Of a stretch of 45,171 nucleotides of DNA, positions 32,096 through 40,276 are shown piece by piece. The DNA comes from Planococcus donghaensis MPA1U2 (GTDB taxonomy: Bacteria > Bacillota > Bacilli > Bacillales_A > Planococcaceae): positions 1-45,171 of the forward strand of contig NZ_AEPB01000035.1 of NCBI RefSeq assembly GCF_000189395.1, in the 5' to 3' direction. The notes below the pieces were generated by a model. That model did no database searches. It was not told the DNA's origin and worked only from the letters and a program-made list of their open reading frames with translations. Position 1 is the stretch's first letter. Each line of letters opens with the position of its first letter. Position numbers and translations under genes: made by a program.

Positions 32096-33364
32096 ATGGG
32101 CAAGCACTTAACGCCGCAAGAAGTTGTAAACTTAATCGATAAAAATGCAGATTTGATTATTCCGATTGCCAACGGAGAACCAATCCGATTACTAGATATA
32201 TTAGAAGAAAACGCTGAGCAACTAGATGGCGTAAAAATCCATCAAATGTTGGCTTTACGATCACGGTCATATATTCAAGGAGAAATCGAGCAATTAAAAC
32301 ATGTTTCGTATTTTCTAAGTGGGGCCACGCGTAAAGTATATCAACAAGCAAAAATAGATTTAGTTCCTAATAATTTTCATGAAGTGCCTCGTTTGCTCCA
32401 AAAAACAACGAAAATGTCGATGATTATGACGGTCGCATCGCCAATAGATGAGCATGGATATTTTACTTTAGGTACACAGGCTGATTATATTGCTGAATTT
32501 ATTGGGAAAGTGCCGTTTCTTTTAGAAGTAAACAAAAATATGCCGCGGACATTTGGCCGTAACCAAGTTCATATCAGCCAAATTTCAGGATATGTAGAGC
32601 ATCATATTCCTCTTTCAGAAGAAACCATTCCAGAAGTATGCGATCGGGATTTATTGATCGCATCTAACATTATTCAAGACATTCAAGATGGGGACACGTT
32701 GCAAATCGGAATCGGTTCTGTACCTAATGCAGTTATTAGCATGTTGAAAGATCATCGGCATTTAGGTATTCATACAGAAATGTTGCCAGATGGCGTCGCA
32801 GGCTTAGTAGCTGCTGGAGCGGTAGACGGGACACGGAAGTTTACGAATCCTGGGAAAATTGTCGCCACTTTCGCTTTTGGGTCTAAAAACTTATATGACT
32901 TTATCAACAATAATCCGGTAGTAGAATTCTTGCCAGTGAGTGTTGTGAACGATCCACGAGAAATTGCGAAAGAAAAAAATATTGTTTCGATCAACTCAAC
33001 AACAGAAGTTGATTTGTTTGGACAATGTGCTTCTGAAACAGTGGGTGGAAAGTATTATTCGTCAAGTGGTGGCCAAGTTGATTTTGCGCGCGGTGTACGA
33101 TTCGCTGAAAATGGAAAAGGTTATATTTGTATGCCATCAACTGCTAAAGACGATACATTGTCGCGAATCAAGCTTCATCTGACACCAGGATCTGTCGTAA
33201 CAACTGGCAAAAATGATGTGGACAATATTGTTACAGAATTCGGCGTTGCTCGCTTACACGGCGTCTCCCTTTCTGAACGCGCTAAACGTTTAGCGGCAAT
33301 AGCGCATCCAAAGTTCCGTGAAGAATTACTATTTGATGCTAAAAAACAAGGATTGTTAATTTGA
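32096..33364 (+). CDS. Acetyl-CoA hydrolase / CoA-transferase family protein
   Basis: Enzyme of 422 residues in the Cat1/4-hydroxybutyrate CoA-transferase group, moving CoA between acetyl-CoA and another acid or hydrolysing it. The probable catalytic Glu228 is in HTEMLPDG; GIGSVPNAV precedes it, and GGQVDFARGVRFAENGKGYI and FVTEFGVARL-like VTEFGVARLHG are family blocks. ATG with GGGGG 6 bases upstream; a GTG 24 bases earlier is less likely. It stands alone, and its terminator hairpin was apparently separated from its U tract by a repeat element. Confidence 0.9.
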   Translation: MGKHLTPQEVVNLIDKNADLIIPIANGEPIRLLDILEENAEQLDGVKIHQMLALRSRSYIQGEIEQLKHVSYFLSGATRKVYQQAKIDLVPNNFHEVPRLLQKTTKMSMIMTVASPIDEHGYFTLGTQADYIAEFIGKVPFLLEVNKNMPRTFGRNQVHISQISGYVEHHIPLSEETIPEVCDRDLLIASNIIQDIQDGDTLQIGIGSVPNAVISMLKDHRHLGIHTEMLPDGVAGLVAAGAVDGTRKFTNPGKIVATFAFGSKNLYDFINNNPVVEFLPVSVVNDPREIAKEKNIVSINSTTEVDLFGQCASETVGGKYYSSSGGQVDFARGVRFAENGKGYICMPSTAKDDTLSRIKLHLTPGSVVTTGKNDVDNIVTEFGVARLHGVSLSERAKRLAAIAHPKFREELLFDAKKQGLLI

Positions 33365-33373
33365 TAATGAAAA

Positions 33374-33395
33374 GCCGTTTTCTTTTGAGGACGGC
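33374..33395 (+). repeat. Hairpin copy 1 (terminator stem lacking U tract)
   Basis: A 22-base hairpin with 9-pair stem and TTTT loop (GCCGTTTTC on the left, GAGGACGGC on the right), 9 bases after the CoA-transferase stop. It differs at one base from the copy at 33742-33763. No T run follows, so it should not terminate well. Confidence 0.9.
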
Positions 33396-33439
33396 AGCTT
33401 GTAGACAAAAGAATATTTACTCATTTTTGTATGCATGTG

Positions 33440-33561
33440 GGATTCTCCACACCTAGTGGACGCTTTCCGCGGACTCCGCGCTGAGCCTCCTCGTCGCAAG
33501 CTCCTGCGGGGTCTCATCACTTCGTTTTTCCGCTGGAGTCGCCACTAGGTGCTCCGAATCC
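33440..33561. repeat. Long imperfect palindrome A (Bacillaceae-type repeat)
   Basis: Ends GGATTC-N4-CACCTAGTGG and CCACTAGGTG-N4-GAATCC; the centre is rich in CGCTTTCCGCGGACTCCGCG and CTGAGCCTCCTCGTCGCAAG words. I recall near-identical elements in many Bacillaceae genomes. Confidence 0.8.
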
Positions 33562-33646
33562 TGGAGTGAGTAGAGAAAAACCTTTTCATAAGTTAATTTT
33601 ATGGTGAAGCGCACTAAAGAATCTCACTTTGTTCGTAGCAAGAAGC

Positions 33647-33695
33647 CTTCAACTGGGCTGGTCCACGGAAAGCGAAGTGGCCAGCCCGGTTGAAG
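33647..33695. repeat. Hairpin palindrome B
   Basis: CTTCAACTGGGCTGG pairs with CCAGCCCGGTTGAAG (one G-T), extended inside by CCAC/GTGG. About 19 pairs with a ten-base loop: very stable as RNA. Confidence 0.85.
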
Positions 33696-33741
33696 AGTAT
33701 GCGTCACTATTCAGTTTAATAAGACTTTGTCTACAGTCTGA

Positions 33742-33770
33742 GCCGTTTTCTTTTGAAGACGGCTTTTTTT
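33742..33770 (+). terminator. Hairpin copy 2 with U tract
   Basis: The same 9-pair, TTTT-loop hairpin as 33374-33395, here followed by seven T. It is probably the original functional terminator of the CoA-transferase gene, now 378 bases from its stop. Confidence 0.85.
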
Positions 33771-33793
33771 ATTCGGAAACCGAAGCAATTTTC

Positions 33794-33822
33794 TTTACCG
33801 GTCGACTAAATACGAATATACT
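33794..33822 (+). promoter_or_regulatory. SigA promoter of the marR-MFS operon
   Basis: TTTACC, 17-base spacer, TATACT; 34 bases before the MarR start. Confidence 0.7.
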
Positions 33823-33833
33823 TACTTAGGTAA
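33822..33833. promoter_or_regulatory. Probable MarR operator
   Basis: TTACTTAGGTAA, a near-palindrome with TTAC/GTAA arms at the -10 and start site. Autoregulation by the MarR protein encoded just after is inferred. Confidence 0.45.
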
Positions 33834-33855
33834 ATAATAGTTAAGGATGAATTTA

Positions 33856-34263
33856 ATGAAGAACCTGCTATTTCACGAAATCCACCAAAAGTCTCGATTA
33901 TCAATAAAAGAATTGAACAATACATTAAAGGGGTTTGAATTATATAGTTCGCAATGGTCGATTCTTTTTTGTTTAAAGCAATTTGGTTCGATGACACAAA
34001 AAGAAATTTGGCAATATTTGAATGTGGAAGCCCCAACTGTTACAAGGACTATCACTCGACTAGAGGATAGCGGATGGGTATTCCGGGAAGAAAGTCACGA
34101 CAAGCGGGCAAAAAATGTTCACTTGTCTCTTTTTGCAGAACAACATTTGCCAGAAATCGAAAAGCGGATTCAGCTTGTGGAAAAAGAGATGGTCGCGAAC
34201 CTTTCGAACGAAGAGCAAGATCAACTCATCTTGTTATTGAAAAAAATCGGACAATCATTTTAA
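33856..34263 (+). CDS. MarR family transcriptional regulator
   Basis: Winged-helix repressor of 135 residues. The DNA-binding part reads MTQKEIWQYLNVEAPTVTRT then ITRLEDSGWVFREESHDKRA, including the usual wing D-x-R motif. It precedes an MFS exporter gene by 17 bases, the classic regulator-plus-efflux pair. ATG at 33856 chosen, with AAGG 9 bases upstream; the ATG three codons earlier has no spaced site. Its ligand is unknown. Confidence 0.9.
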   Translation: MKNLLFHEIHQKSRLSIKELNNTLKGFELYSSQWSILFCLKQFGSMTQKEIWQYLNVEAPTVTRTITRLEDSGWVFREESHDKRAKNVHLSLFAEQHLPEIEKRIQLVEKEMVANLSNEEQDQLILLLKKIGQSF

Positions 34264-34280
34264 GGAAGAAGATGTAGGGA

Positions 34281-35453
34281 ATGACTGGAAAAAGACCAAT
34301 TTGGACAAAAAGTTTTGTTAATATTTCCATCAGCACGTTTTTTGTTTTTGTCGTATTTTATGCCTTGCTAACGTATATGCCGCTTTATGTTTTGAATGAA
34401 TTAAACGGTACATCTACAGAAGCAGGATTGGTTATTTCTGTATTCTTGTTATCTGCCATCATTATGCGTTTTTTATCAGGGATGATATTGGAGAAGTTCG
34501 GCAAAAAAAGAATGCTGTTAATTTCCGTATTTTTGTTTGCCATTAGCACTGTACTTTATCTAGTTGTCGGGAGTTTCACAGGACTTTTATGGTTGAGGTT
34601 TTTCCACGGCATATGGTTTAGCTTGCTAACAACTGTTGCAGGAGCGATAGCTGCAGATATTATCCCGCCAGAACGACGGGGTGAAGGTTTAGGTTATTAC
34701 GGTATTGCGATGAACTTAGCCGTAGTGGTAGGTCCTTTTATTGTATTAACGTTGCAACAGTATGTATCAGCACATATGATCTTTATCGTCCTTGCGATTA
34801 TTATTCTTATTGGATTTTTATGTGCGTTAGCTGTTCAAGTAGAGGAAGACCCTGACAGTAAACCACCAAAACATAAATTGTCAATCAACGATTTTTTAGA
34901 GAAAAAAACGATGCCAATTGCAACTGTAGGTTTTTTGATCGCATTTGCATATGCCAGTGTTATCGCGTTTATCTCTGTCTATGCGGAATCGCTAGGGCTC
35001 ATCCAAACGGCAAGTTTTTTCTTTCTTGTGTATGCCATGGCAATGCTAATTGTACGACCGATTACTGGAAGGTTGTTTGACACCATAGGACCTAAAGTGG
35101 TCATTATTCCTTCGATTGTTATTTTTGGTATAGGTTTAATCACATTAAGTTTTACCGAAAGTTCGTGGATGCTGCTACTATCAGGCGCATTAATTGGTCT
35201 TGGTTACGGAACTTTATTGCCGAGTTTTCAAAGCCTTGCCATACAGGCGGCTGACAAGCATCGTAGCGGTTATGCTACTGGAACTTTCTTTGCTTTTTAT
35301 GATAGCGGGATTGCTATTGGATCAGTATTGCTTGGGTTAATCGCAGGAATCACTGGTTATGCAAATCTCTACTTAATGCTAGGGGTTTTCGTAGTTCTCG
35401 TAGTGTTTTATTATATGTGGATTTCATCAAAACATGAGTCTCAGCCTCATTAA
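34281..35453 (+). CDS. MFS transporter (probable efflux)
   Basis: Major-facilitator protein of 390 residues with 12 hydrophobic helices. The loop after helix 2 (GMILEKFGKKRMLLIS) is the MFS motif A with conservative changes, and the second half repeats it as GRLFDTIGPKVVI. RFFHGIWFSLLTTVAGAIAA resembles helix 4 of drug exporters. Gene pairing with MarR suggests efflux of a toxic compound. ATG with AGGGA very close and AAGGAAGAA further upstream. Ended by a strong terminator. Confidence 0.88.
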   Translation: MTGKRPIWTKSFVNISISTFFVFVVFYALLTYMPLYVLNELNGTSTEAGLVISVFLLSAIIMRFLSGMILEKFGKKRMLLISVFLFAISTVLYLVVGSFTGLLWLRFFHGIWFSLLTTVAGAIAADIIPPERRGEGLGYYGIAMNLAVVVGPFIVLTLQQYVSAHMIFIVLAIIILIGFLCALAVQVEEDPDSKPPKHKLSINDFLEKKTMPIATVGFLIAFAYASVIAFISVYAESLGLIQTASFFFLVYAMAMLIVRPITGRLFDTIGPKVVIIPSIVIFGIGLITLSFTESSWMLLLSGALIGLGYGTLLPSFQSLAIQAADKHRSGYATGTFFAFYDSGIAIGSVLLGLIAGITGYANLYLMLGVFVVLVVFYYMWISSKHESQPH

Positions 35454-35476
35454 CAATAGCTATAGATTTTAAATTA

Positions 35477-35515
35477 GAAAAAGGGTGCACAAGAAATTGT
35501 GCACCCTTTTTCGTT
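35477..35515. terminator. Strong bidirectional terminator
   Basis: AAAAAGGGTGCACAA / TTGTGCACCCTTTTT, 15 perfect pairs with GAAA loop. It ends the MFS gene and, on the other strand, the hemolysin III family gene. Confidence 0.95.
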
Positions 35516-36163
35516 TTATAGCACATAAAAGTATACGGATAAGAAATGACAGAGGCTGCCGAAAAGAATAAATAGGTGGAAAATCTCATGAAACCCTAAA
35601 TATTTGGAAGACAAAAAATTTGGTTTGAGTCCGTATATAATGCCACCAACTGTATAAGAAACACCACCAGCAACAAGCAAAAGTAAGCCAGTTAAAGAAA
35701 GGCTATTTGTTAGTGGCACAACTGCGAAAATGATAATCCAGCCCATCGCAATATAAATCGCAGTAGAAAGCCATCTTGGGGAATGGAACCAAACCATTTT
35801 AAAGAAGATGCCGCTAAGTCCTAAAACTGTGACAAGTGAAAAAAGAGTCCAACCAAGGGTTCCCCCAAGAGCAATAAGACAAAAAGGAGCATAAGATCCT
35901 GCGATTAACGCAAAAATCATCGAGTGATCGAGTTTACGCAAAAACGCAATGATATAAGGCTGAGAAATAGCGGAATGGTAAATGGTAGAAGCACTATATA
36001 AAAAGATTAAGCTAATGCCGAAGATGGAAACAGCCACTACGTGTAAAGCAGGTTGGTCTGCATAGGTTGTTTTAATCACCATTGCTAACAAGGCTGCTAA
36101 AGACAATAGGGCTCCTGCTAAATGGGATAACGCATTAAATGGTTCTCGAATATATGTGTTCAT
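35516..36163 (-). CDS. Hemolysin III / PAQR family membrane protein (YplQ-like)
   Basis: Seven-helix membrane protein of 215 residues. The metal-site residues of the PAQR fold are visible: Tyr-His in SASTIYHSAIS, Asp-His in RKLDHSMIFAL, and the late pair HEIFHLF with a further His in GSLCHFLSV. Related proteins may be zinc-dependent hydrolases; the hemolysin label is historical. ATG with GAGGAGC 6 bases upstream and a good SigA promoter. Confidence 0.9.
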   Translation of the reverse strand: MNTYIREPFNALSHLAGALLSLAALLAMVIKTTYADQPALHVVAVSIFGISLIFLYSASTIYHSAISQPYIIAFLRKLDHSMIFALIAGSYAPFCLIALGGTLGWTLFSLVTVLGLSGIFFKMVWFHSPRWLSTAIYIAMGWIIIFAVVPLTNSLSLTGLLLLVAGGVSYTVGGIIYGLKPNFLSSKYLGFHEIFHLFILFGSLCHFLSVYFYVL

Positions 36164-36206
36164 CTAAAAAGCTCCTCGCTATATGTAGTTATTGAAACTA
36201 CTTATA

Positions 36207-36235
36207 AAGATACTCGTATTATAATGTGTAGTCAA
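36207..36235 (-). promoter_or_regulatory. SigA promoter of the hemolysin III family gene
   Basis: Minus strand TTGACT, 17-base spacer, TATCTT. Confidence 0.6.
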
Positions 36236-36296
36236 GCTTGGAGAATTATTGATAATGATGTAAAATAGCGAGTATGAAATACCTCGGGGAGCGTGA

Positions 36297-36881
36297 GTGC
36301 ATATCGAAAATGCAAATAAACTTATCGGAGAAATGGCTTTTCACAATCAAGTCTTACCAGAAGACATTCCAAAAATTGATTTGTATATCGATCAAGTAAT
36401 TCAGTTGTTTGAATCGAGTTTTGCAGAAACAAAACGACACCCAGATGAAAAAATTCTCACCAAAACGATGATTAATAATTACGCAAAAGGCAAATTGTTT
36501 TATCCGATTCAAAGCAAAAAATACAGTCGAGATCATATCATGTTAATTAGTTTGATTTATCAAATGAAAAGCGCTTTATCAATTAATGATGTTAAGAAAG
36601 TATTAGATGGTATTAATGAAAAAGCAGAGAAAAAAGAGCTAGATCTCGAACAGTTTTACCAAAGCTATTTAAACCTTCAGCAAAACAATATAACTTTCTT
36701 TGAAACAGGATTAACACAACAAGCAAGAGAGGTTAGTGAACAACTAGCAGAAGCGGAAGATGCAGAAGAATTAGAGCGTGTTTTGCTAATTGCATCACTG
36801 GTACATACAAGTAATCTTTATAGAAGAGCAGCTGAAAAACTGGTGGATGAAATGGTGGAGGGGGCAAAGCGTGATGAGTAA
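36297..36881 (+). CDS. DUF1836 domain protein
   Basis: Cytoplasmic protein of 194 residues, mostly helical. The pattern LTKTMINNYAKGKLFYPIQS with YSRDHIMLISLIYQMKSALS is the DUF1836 core, which looks like a MerR/winged-helix type DNA-binding region (inference). Function unknown. The start is GTG with GGGGAG 5 bases upstream. Its end overlaps the start of the YaiI/YqxD gene by 8 bases, so the two are coupled. Confidence 0.82.
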   Translation: MHIENANKLIGEMAFHNQVLPEDIPKIDLYIDQVIQLFESSFAETKRHPDEKILTKTMINNYAKGKLFYPIQSKKYSRDHIMLISLIYQMKSALSINDVKKVLDGINEKAEKKELDLEQFYQSYLNLQQNNITFFETGLTQQAREVSEQLAEAEDAEELERVLLIASLVHTSNLYRRAAEKLVDEMVEGAKRDE

Positions 36882-37338
36882 AATATTAATTGACGCAGAC
36901 GGTTGTCCTGTTGTGTCACAAACGATTGAGTTAGCGAAGGTTTATCGCTTACCTGTCATATTGATTTGCGACACTTCCCATGAAATGTACCGAGAAGGCG
37001 CAGAGACCATTACAGTATCAAAAGGAGCGGATGCTGTAGATTTTGTTCTTGTAAATCGAGTGAAAAAAGGGGACATTGTGGTCACGCAAGATTACGGACT
37101 TGCAGCAATGGTACTTGCTAAGCAAGGAATTCCGATTGATCAAAACGGTCGCGTTTATTCAGATGAAAATATTGAACAATTGCTTCACGGTCGTCATGTC
37201 GCGAAGAAGATTCGTCAAGGCGGCGGCAGGATGAAGGGGCCGAAAAAAAGACAGCCTGAAGATAACGAGAAATTTCAAGCGGCTTTAACACAGTTGTTGC
37301 TGCAAGCTACAGAAAACGAAAAAATGCCTGGCACATAA
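36874..37338 (+). CDS. YaiI/YqxD family protein (DUF188, PIN-like)
   Basis: Protein of 154 residues. MSKILIDADGCPVVSQTIEL holds the Asp pair of the PIN-like active site, with later TQDYGLAAMVLAKQ and VDFVLVNRVKKGDIV; the tail GGGRMKGPKKRQPEDNEKF is typical. A nuclease is suspected for the family, but activity is unproven. ATG at 36874, with GGAGGGGG upstream; a long in-frame extension is rejected because it lies in the previous gene. A terminator overlaps its end. Confidence 0.92.
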   Translation: MSKILIDADGCPVVSQTIELAKVYRLPVILICDTSHEMYREGAETITVSKGADAVDFVLVNRVKKGDIVVTQDYGLAAMVLAKQGIPIDQNGRVYSDENIEQLLHGRHVAKKIRQGGGRMKGPKKRQPEDNEKFQAALTQLLLQATENEKMPGT

Positions 37339-37358
37339 AGTCGCCAGGCATTTTTTAT
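37319..37358. terminator. Bidirectional terminator
   Basis: AAAAATGCCTGGC / GCCAGGCATTTTT, 13 perfect pairs, between convergent genes. Confidence 0.93.
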
Positions 37359-37366
37359 TTTAGCGC

Positions 37367-38470
37367 TTAAATGGTCCAGCGATCATTGATAATCGCTACT
37401 AATATCCATTTACCGCTAGTATTTTTCTCAAATACCATGCTCAAGCTTTGCCAGTCCATACCATCGTACTGTTCTGTTCCTGGGTTATGGTATTCGACAA
37501 TCATCGCATTTGGGTAGAGCTGATGGATAAACTCATGAGCCGTTGGTTGAGTTGTTCTTCCATACCGATCTTTATCGGTATAAGTCGCATTCATCAAATA
37601 CTGATCATAATATTCAGCAGGCGTTAAGTTGATCTCAAAGCCACTACCATCTTGGTACCCCCATAAATAATCATTGGAGTTGGTCATAAAGTTTGGAAGC
37701 TGTGCTTTAGTAAAAGTAACCCCACCGCTATCGAGACATCCTCCGCTGTAAGGGCAGAAGGTCAGTCCATCTGCAGAACTTACATAAGTTGCGACATCAG
37801 CAAAGTCTTTTGCTTTTAGTTCAGCCAAAATTTTATTGGCTGTAGAGAGCAATTTCTGCTTTTCAGGGATGAACACCGGGTCAACTGCGCGAGCTAGAAA
37901 TGCAGCAAATTGCGCGCGAGTCACTGGTGTGTCAGGTCGGAACGTATTGTCTGGATAGCCGCGTGCAACCCCGTAATAAGCGAGGCGTGATACGGCATCA
38001 AATGCAAAATGTTTTTTTGTCATATCTTTAAACGTATTGGCTGGAGCTTCAGGAAAATAGAAAGCTCTGTCTAGCATAGCGGCAGTTTGCCCGCGTGTAA
38101 CAGTCCAATCAGGACGGAAATAGTTATTTGGGAAACCAAAAATGATTTCCTTTTCAGCAGCCGAAGCAATATAGCCGGAAAACGGATGACTTGAAGGAAC
38201 ATCTTTAAAGCCGGTCGAGCGCGCTGTGTCGTCTAAATACACCGCTCGGCCAATCATTGCAATGGCATGAGCACGAGTGACAGGGTCATTTGGTCTGAAG
38301 GTACCATCGGGATAGCCATTGATAATGCCTTCTTCATAGAGATAAGCAATTTCAAAAGCAAACGGATGGTCGGCATTTACGTCATCAAACAAAACAATCG
38401 CGTTGGCGGGAGTTAAAAACACACTGAACATCAGGATGGCAGCTGCAATTAAAGATAAAAAAGTCTTCAT
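37367..38470 (-). CDS. Secreted protein with three SLH domains
   Basis: Exported wall-bound protein of 367 residues. A signal peptide (MKTFLSLIAAAILMFSVFL, cut after PANA) is followed by three S-layer homology domains at about 27-75, 88-137 and 147-196, with GYPDGTFRPNDPVTRAHAIA, GFPNNYFRPDWTVTRGQTAA and GYPDNTFRPDTPVTRAQFAA. SLH triplets bind pyruvylated wall polymer. The C-terminal 150 residues (from LLSTANKILAELKAKDFADV) include CPYSGGC, a likely disulfide, and resemble NTF2-like domains weakly; I do not know their ligand. ATG with GGGAGGG 6 bases upstream. Confidence 0.9.
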   Translation of the reverse strand: MKTFLSLIAAAILMFSVFLTPANAIVLFDDVNADHPFAFEIAYLYEEGIINGYPDGTFRPNDPVTRAHAIAMIGRAVYLDDTARSTGFKDVPSSHPFSGYIASAAEKEIIFGFPNNYFRPDWTVTRGQTAAMLDRAFYFPEAPANTFKDMTKKHFAFDAVSRLAYYGVARGYPDNTFRPDTPVTRAQFAAFLARAVDPVFIPEKQKLLSTANKILAELKAKDFADVATYVSSADGLTFCPYSGGCLDSGGVTFTKAQLPNFMTNSNDYLWGYQDGSGFEINLTPAEYYDQYLMNATYTDKDRYGRTTQPTAHEFIHQLYPNAMIVEYHNPGTEQYDGMDWQSLSMVFEKNTSGKWILVAIINDRWTI

Positions 38471-38634
38471 ATTTATCCCTCCCTATTTGATCTCATTTTA
38501 CCATAAAAAAGGATTTTTTGTAACAAAAAAATATTAAAAAGATAATAAGTTATTTAATTTTTTGTATATACATTTTATCCAAACTTACTTTCTTGGTAAT
38601 GATTCAAGTGAAAAGGACTAGGTCTATTTAGTCA

Positions 38635-38658
38635 GTTTAAAAAGTACATAAAGGGTAT
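38635..38658 (+). promoter_or_regulatory. SigB promoter
   Basis: GTTTAA, 12-base spacer, GGGTAT: both hexamers are exact SigB consensus, the spacer at the short end of the range. It lies 40 bases before the start at 38698. Confidence 0.8.
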
Positions 38659-38697
38659 ATAAGGAAAAGTGAGCGTATATTTTTAGGAGGGATTAGT

Positions 38698-38979
38698 ATG
38701 AAAAAATCAACCACAAACACATTGATTGGTAGCGCACTCGCAGCTGCTTCTGGAATTTTTGTTTATCGAGCTTACCAAAAGAAAAATATAGTTCGTGTGG
38801 AACCAGATACAGATATGCACAACAGCGCTGAAATCGACAAACGAGAAAGTGTCGATGCGATAGAAGATTCTGCTGAACAAGGATTGTCGCAATTGGACTC
38901 TATTTACCGAGATGAATGGCAAGCTAATGGATTTCCACAAACTCATAAAGAAATGCGTGAGCTTGAAAAGGATCAATAA
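38698..38979 (+). CDS. Small membrane-anchored protein, SigB-controlled
   Basis: Protein of 93 residues. One short hydrophobic helix (LIGSALAAASGIFVYRAYQK), glycine/alanine-rich like YtxH-type stress proteins, anchors it; the rest is acidic and hydrophilic, ending in NGFPQTHKEMRELEKDQ. No firm family. ATG with AGGAGGG 6 bases upstream. The exact SigB promoter and the strong terminator make it a one-gene stress unit. Confidence 0.78.
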   Translation: MKKSTTNTLIGSALAAASGIFVYRAYQKKNIVRVEPDTDMHNSAEIDKRESVDAIEDSAEQGLSQLDSIYRDEWQANGFPQTHKEMRELEKDQ

Positions 38980-38989
38980 GAGAAAACCG

Positions 38990-39026
38990 AAAGCGAAAGC
39001 AAAACACCTTTTTGCTTTCGCTTTTA
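38990..39026 (+). terminator. Rho-independent terminator
   Basis: AAAGCGAAAGCAAAA / TTTTGCTTTCGCTTT, 15 perfect pairs with CACCT loop. Confidence 0.92.
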
Positions 39027-39069
39027 TATGCCGAAATTCAAGGCATAAATAAAGAAAGGAGGAAAAAGT

Positions 39070-40161
39070 ATGTGGATTAAAAAGCCATTTTTTGAATACA
39101 CAACAGCCATATTGCTCGTAGCTATTACTTTGTTTTTTTTAGGGAAAATTGATTATGTGCTAGAACCTATACAAATCGTCATCGCAACAATTTTCGCTCC
39201 GGTCTTGTTAGGTGGTCTTTTTTATTATTTATTACGACCAATTGTAAATTGGTTAGCACGTTTTGTACCTAAGATTGTAGGAATCGGAATTATTTTTACG
39301 ATTATTGCTTTAACTGCTTCTTTATTACTTTACTTTTTTGGACCGGTCATTACTAAACAAGTGGATAGTTTAGTGAATTTGGCACCCGAAACTGTGGAAG
39401 AAGTAACAGAAGAGTCGAATTCTTTTATAGCTAATTTTCAATTTGGAGGAGTCACAGGCTCGGAAATTCGCATGTGGACTTTGGATTACGTAGAAAATCT
39501 TTCAGAAGGTTTACTGAATAACGTTATGGACATTTTAACCATGCTTATGAATGTAGTGGTTGTGTTAATCGTCGTGCCTTTTGTCTTGTTCTTTCTATTG
39601 AAGGACGATGATAAGTTTATCCCTCATTTGACTAAATATTTGCCGGAAGAGCATAAAATGGAAGGTAAAAAAATATTAAAAGATGTCGATCAAACATTAT
39701 CAGACTTTATCGTCGGTCAAGCGTTCGTCGCTGGCGTGGTAGGGGTATTAATGTATATCGGATATCTGATTATCGGGTTGGACTATGCTTTAAGTTTGGC
39801 AATTTTTGCGATGTTCTTAATTATTGTGCCGTTTTTAGGTCCTCTCCTTGGGATTGTGCCAGCACTTTTTGTGGCATTGACGAGTGGTGATATGTGGATG
39901 GCAGTAAAAGTTATTCTTGTATTACTGGTTGTTCAACAACTTGAAGGAAATTTGGTCACGCCGAACATTATGGGAAATCGTTTAAATATCCATCCGTTAA
40001 CGATTATTTTGCTTCTTATGATTGCAGGTGCATTATATGGGTTTATCGGAATTTTAATCGCCATTCCAACATATGCAGTTTTGAAAACGTTGGTTCACAA
40101 CTTCCGATTATTTAATCGATTACGTAAAAAACGAGAAGTCGCTAGTAAACAGGAACTTTAG
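39070..40161 (+). CDS. AI-2E family transporter (PerM/YueF-like)
   Basis: Membrane protein of 363 residues with about eight helices in the family layout: paired N-terminal helices, a soluble middle (about 95-155), then FVLFFLLKDDDKFIPHL and the conserved QQLEGNLVTPNIMGNRLNIH-like loop. Members export or conduct small solutes; despite the name, AI-2 is only one proposed substrate, and some members are sodium/proton antiporters. ATG with AAAGGAGG 7-8 bases upstream. Transcribed apart from the ABC operon behind it, with 115 bases between them. Confidence 0.9.
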   Translation: MWIKKPFFEYTTAILLVAITLFFLGKIDYVLEPIQIVIATIFAPVLLGGLFYYLLRPIVNWLARFVPKIVGIGIIFTIIALTASLLLYFFGPVITKQVDSLVNLAPETVEEVTEESNSFIANFQFGGVTGSEIRMWTLDYVENLSEGLLNNVMDILTMLMNVVVVLIVVPFVLFFLLKDDDKFIPHLTKYLPEEHKMEGKKILKDVDQTLSDFIVGQAFVAGVVGVLMYIGYLIIGLDYALSLAIFAMFLIIVPFLGPLLGIVPALFVALTSGDMWMAVKVILVLLVVQQLEGNLVTPNIMGNRLNIHPLTIILLLMIAGALYGFIGILIAIPTYAVLKTLVHNFRLFNRLRKKREVASKQEL

Positions 40162-40204
40162 TACTGATTGATTCTACAATATTTTAGTTATTTTTATTCA
40201 AAGG

Positions 40205-40233
40205 TTCTGAATTTGAGAAAATTATGATATATT
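40205..40233 (+). promoter_or_regulatory. Extended -10 promoter of the amino-acid ABC operon
   Basis: TTCTGA, 17-base spacer, TATATT preceded by TG one base upstream. The TG compensates for a weak -35. Confidence 0.55.
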
Positions 40234-40276
40234 AATATTCAGTAAGGCCGATGAAAGAAAATAAGGGGGAACTAAA

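Larger units (their letters stand above)
33395..33740. mobile_element. Composite repeat element with terminal inverted repeats
   Basis: 346 bases bounded by CAGCTTGTAGACAAAAG on the left and CTTTGTCTACAGTCTG on the right, which are inverted copies with a perfect core TGTAGACAAA. Outside them lie two direct copies of a 22-base hairpin. Inside are two separate long palindromes. No coding frame is credible. It looks like a small non-autonomous element, or nested repeats, inserted at a terminator. Confidence 0.55.

Noticed and set aside
33629-33829. 66-residue open frame before the marR gene
   Set aside because: It runs through hairpin B, the element end and the terminator, has no ribosome site, and covers the marR promoter.
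40162-40276. ArgR/AhrC box before the amino-acid ABC operon
   Set aside because: TTAATATTCA near 40232 looks like half an ARG box, but no symmetric partner of adequate quality was found.
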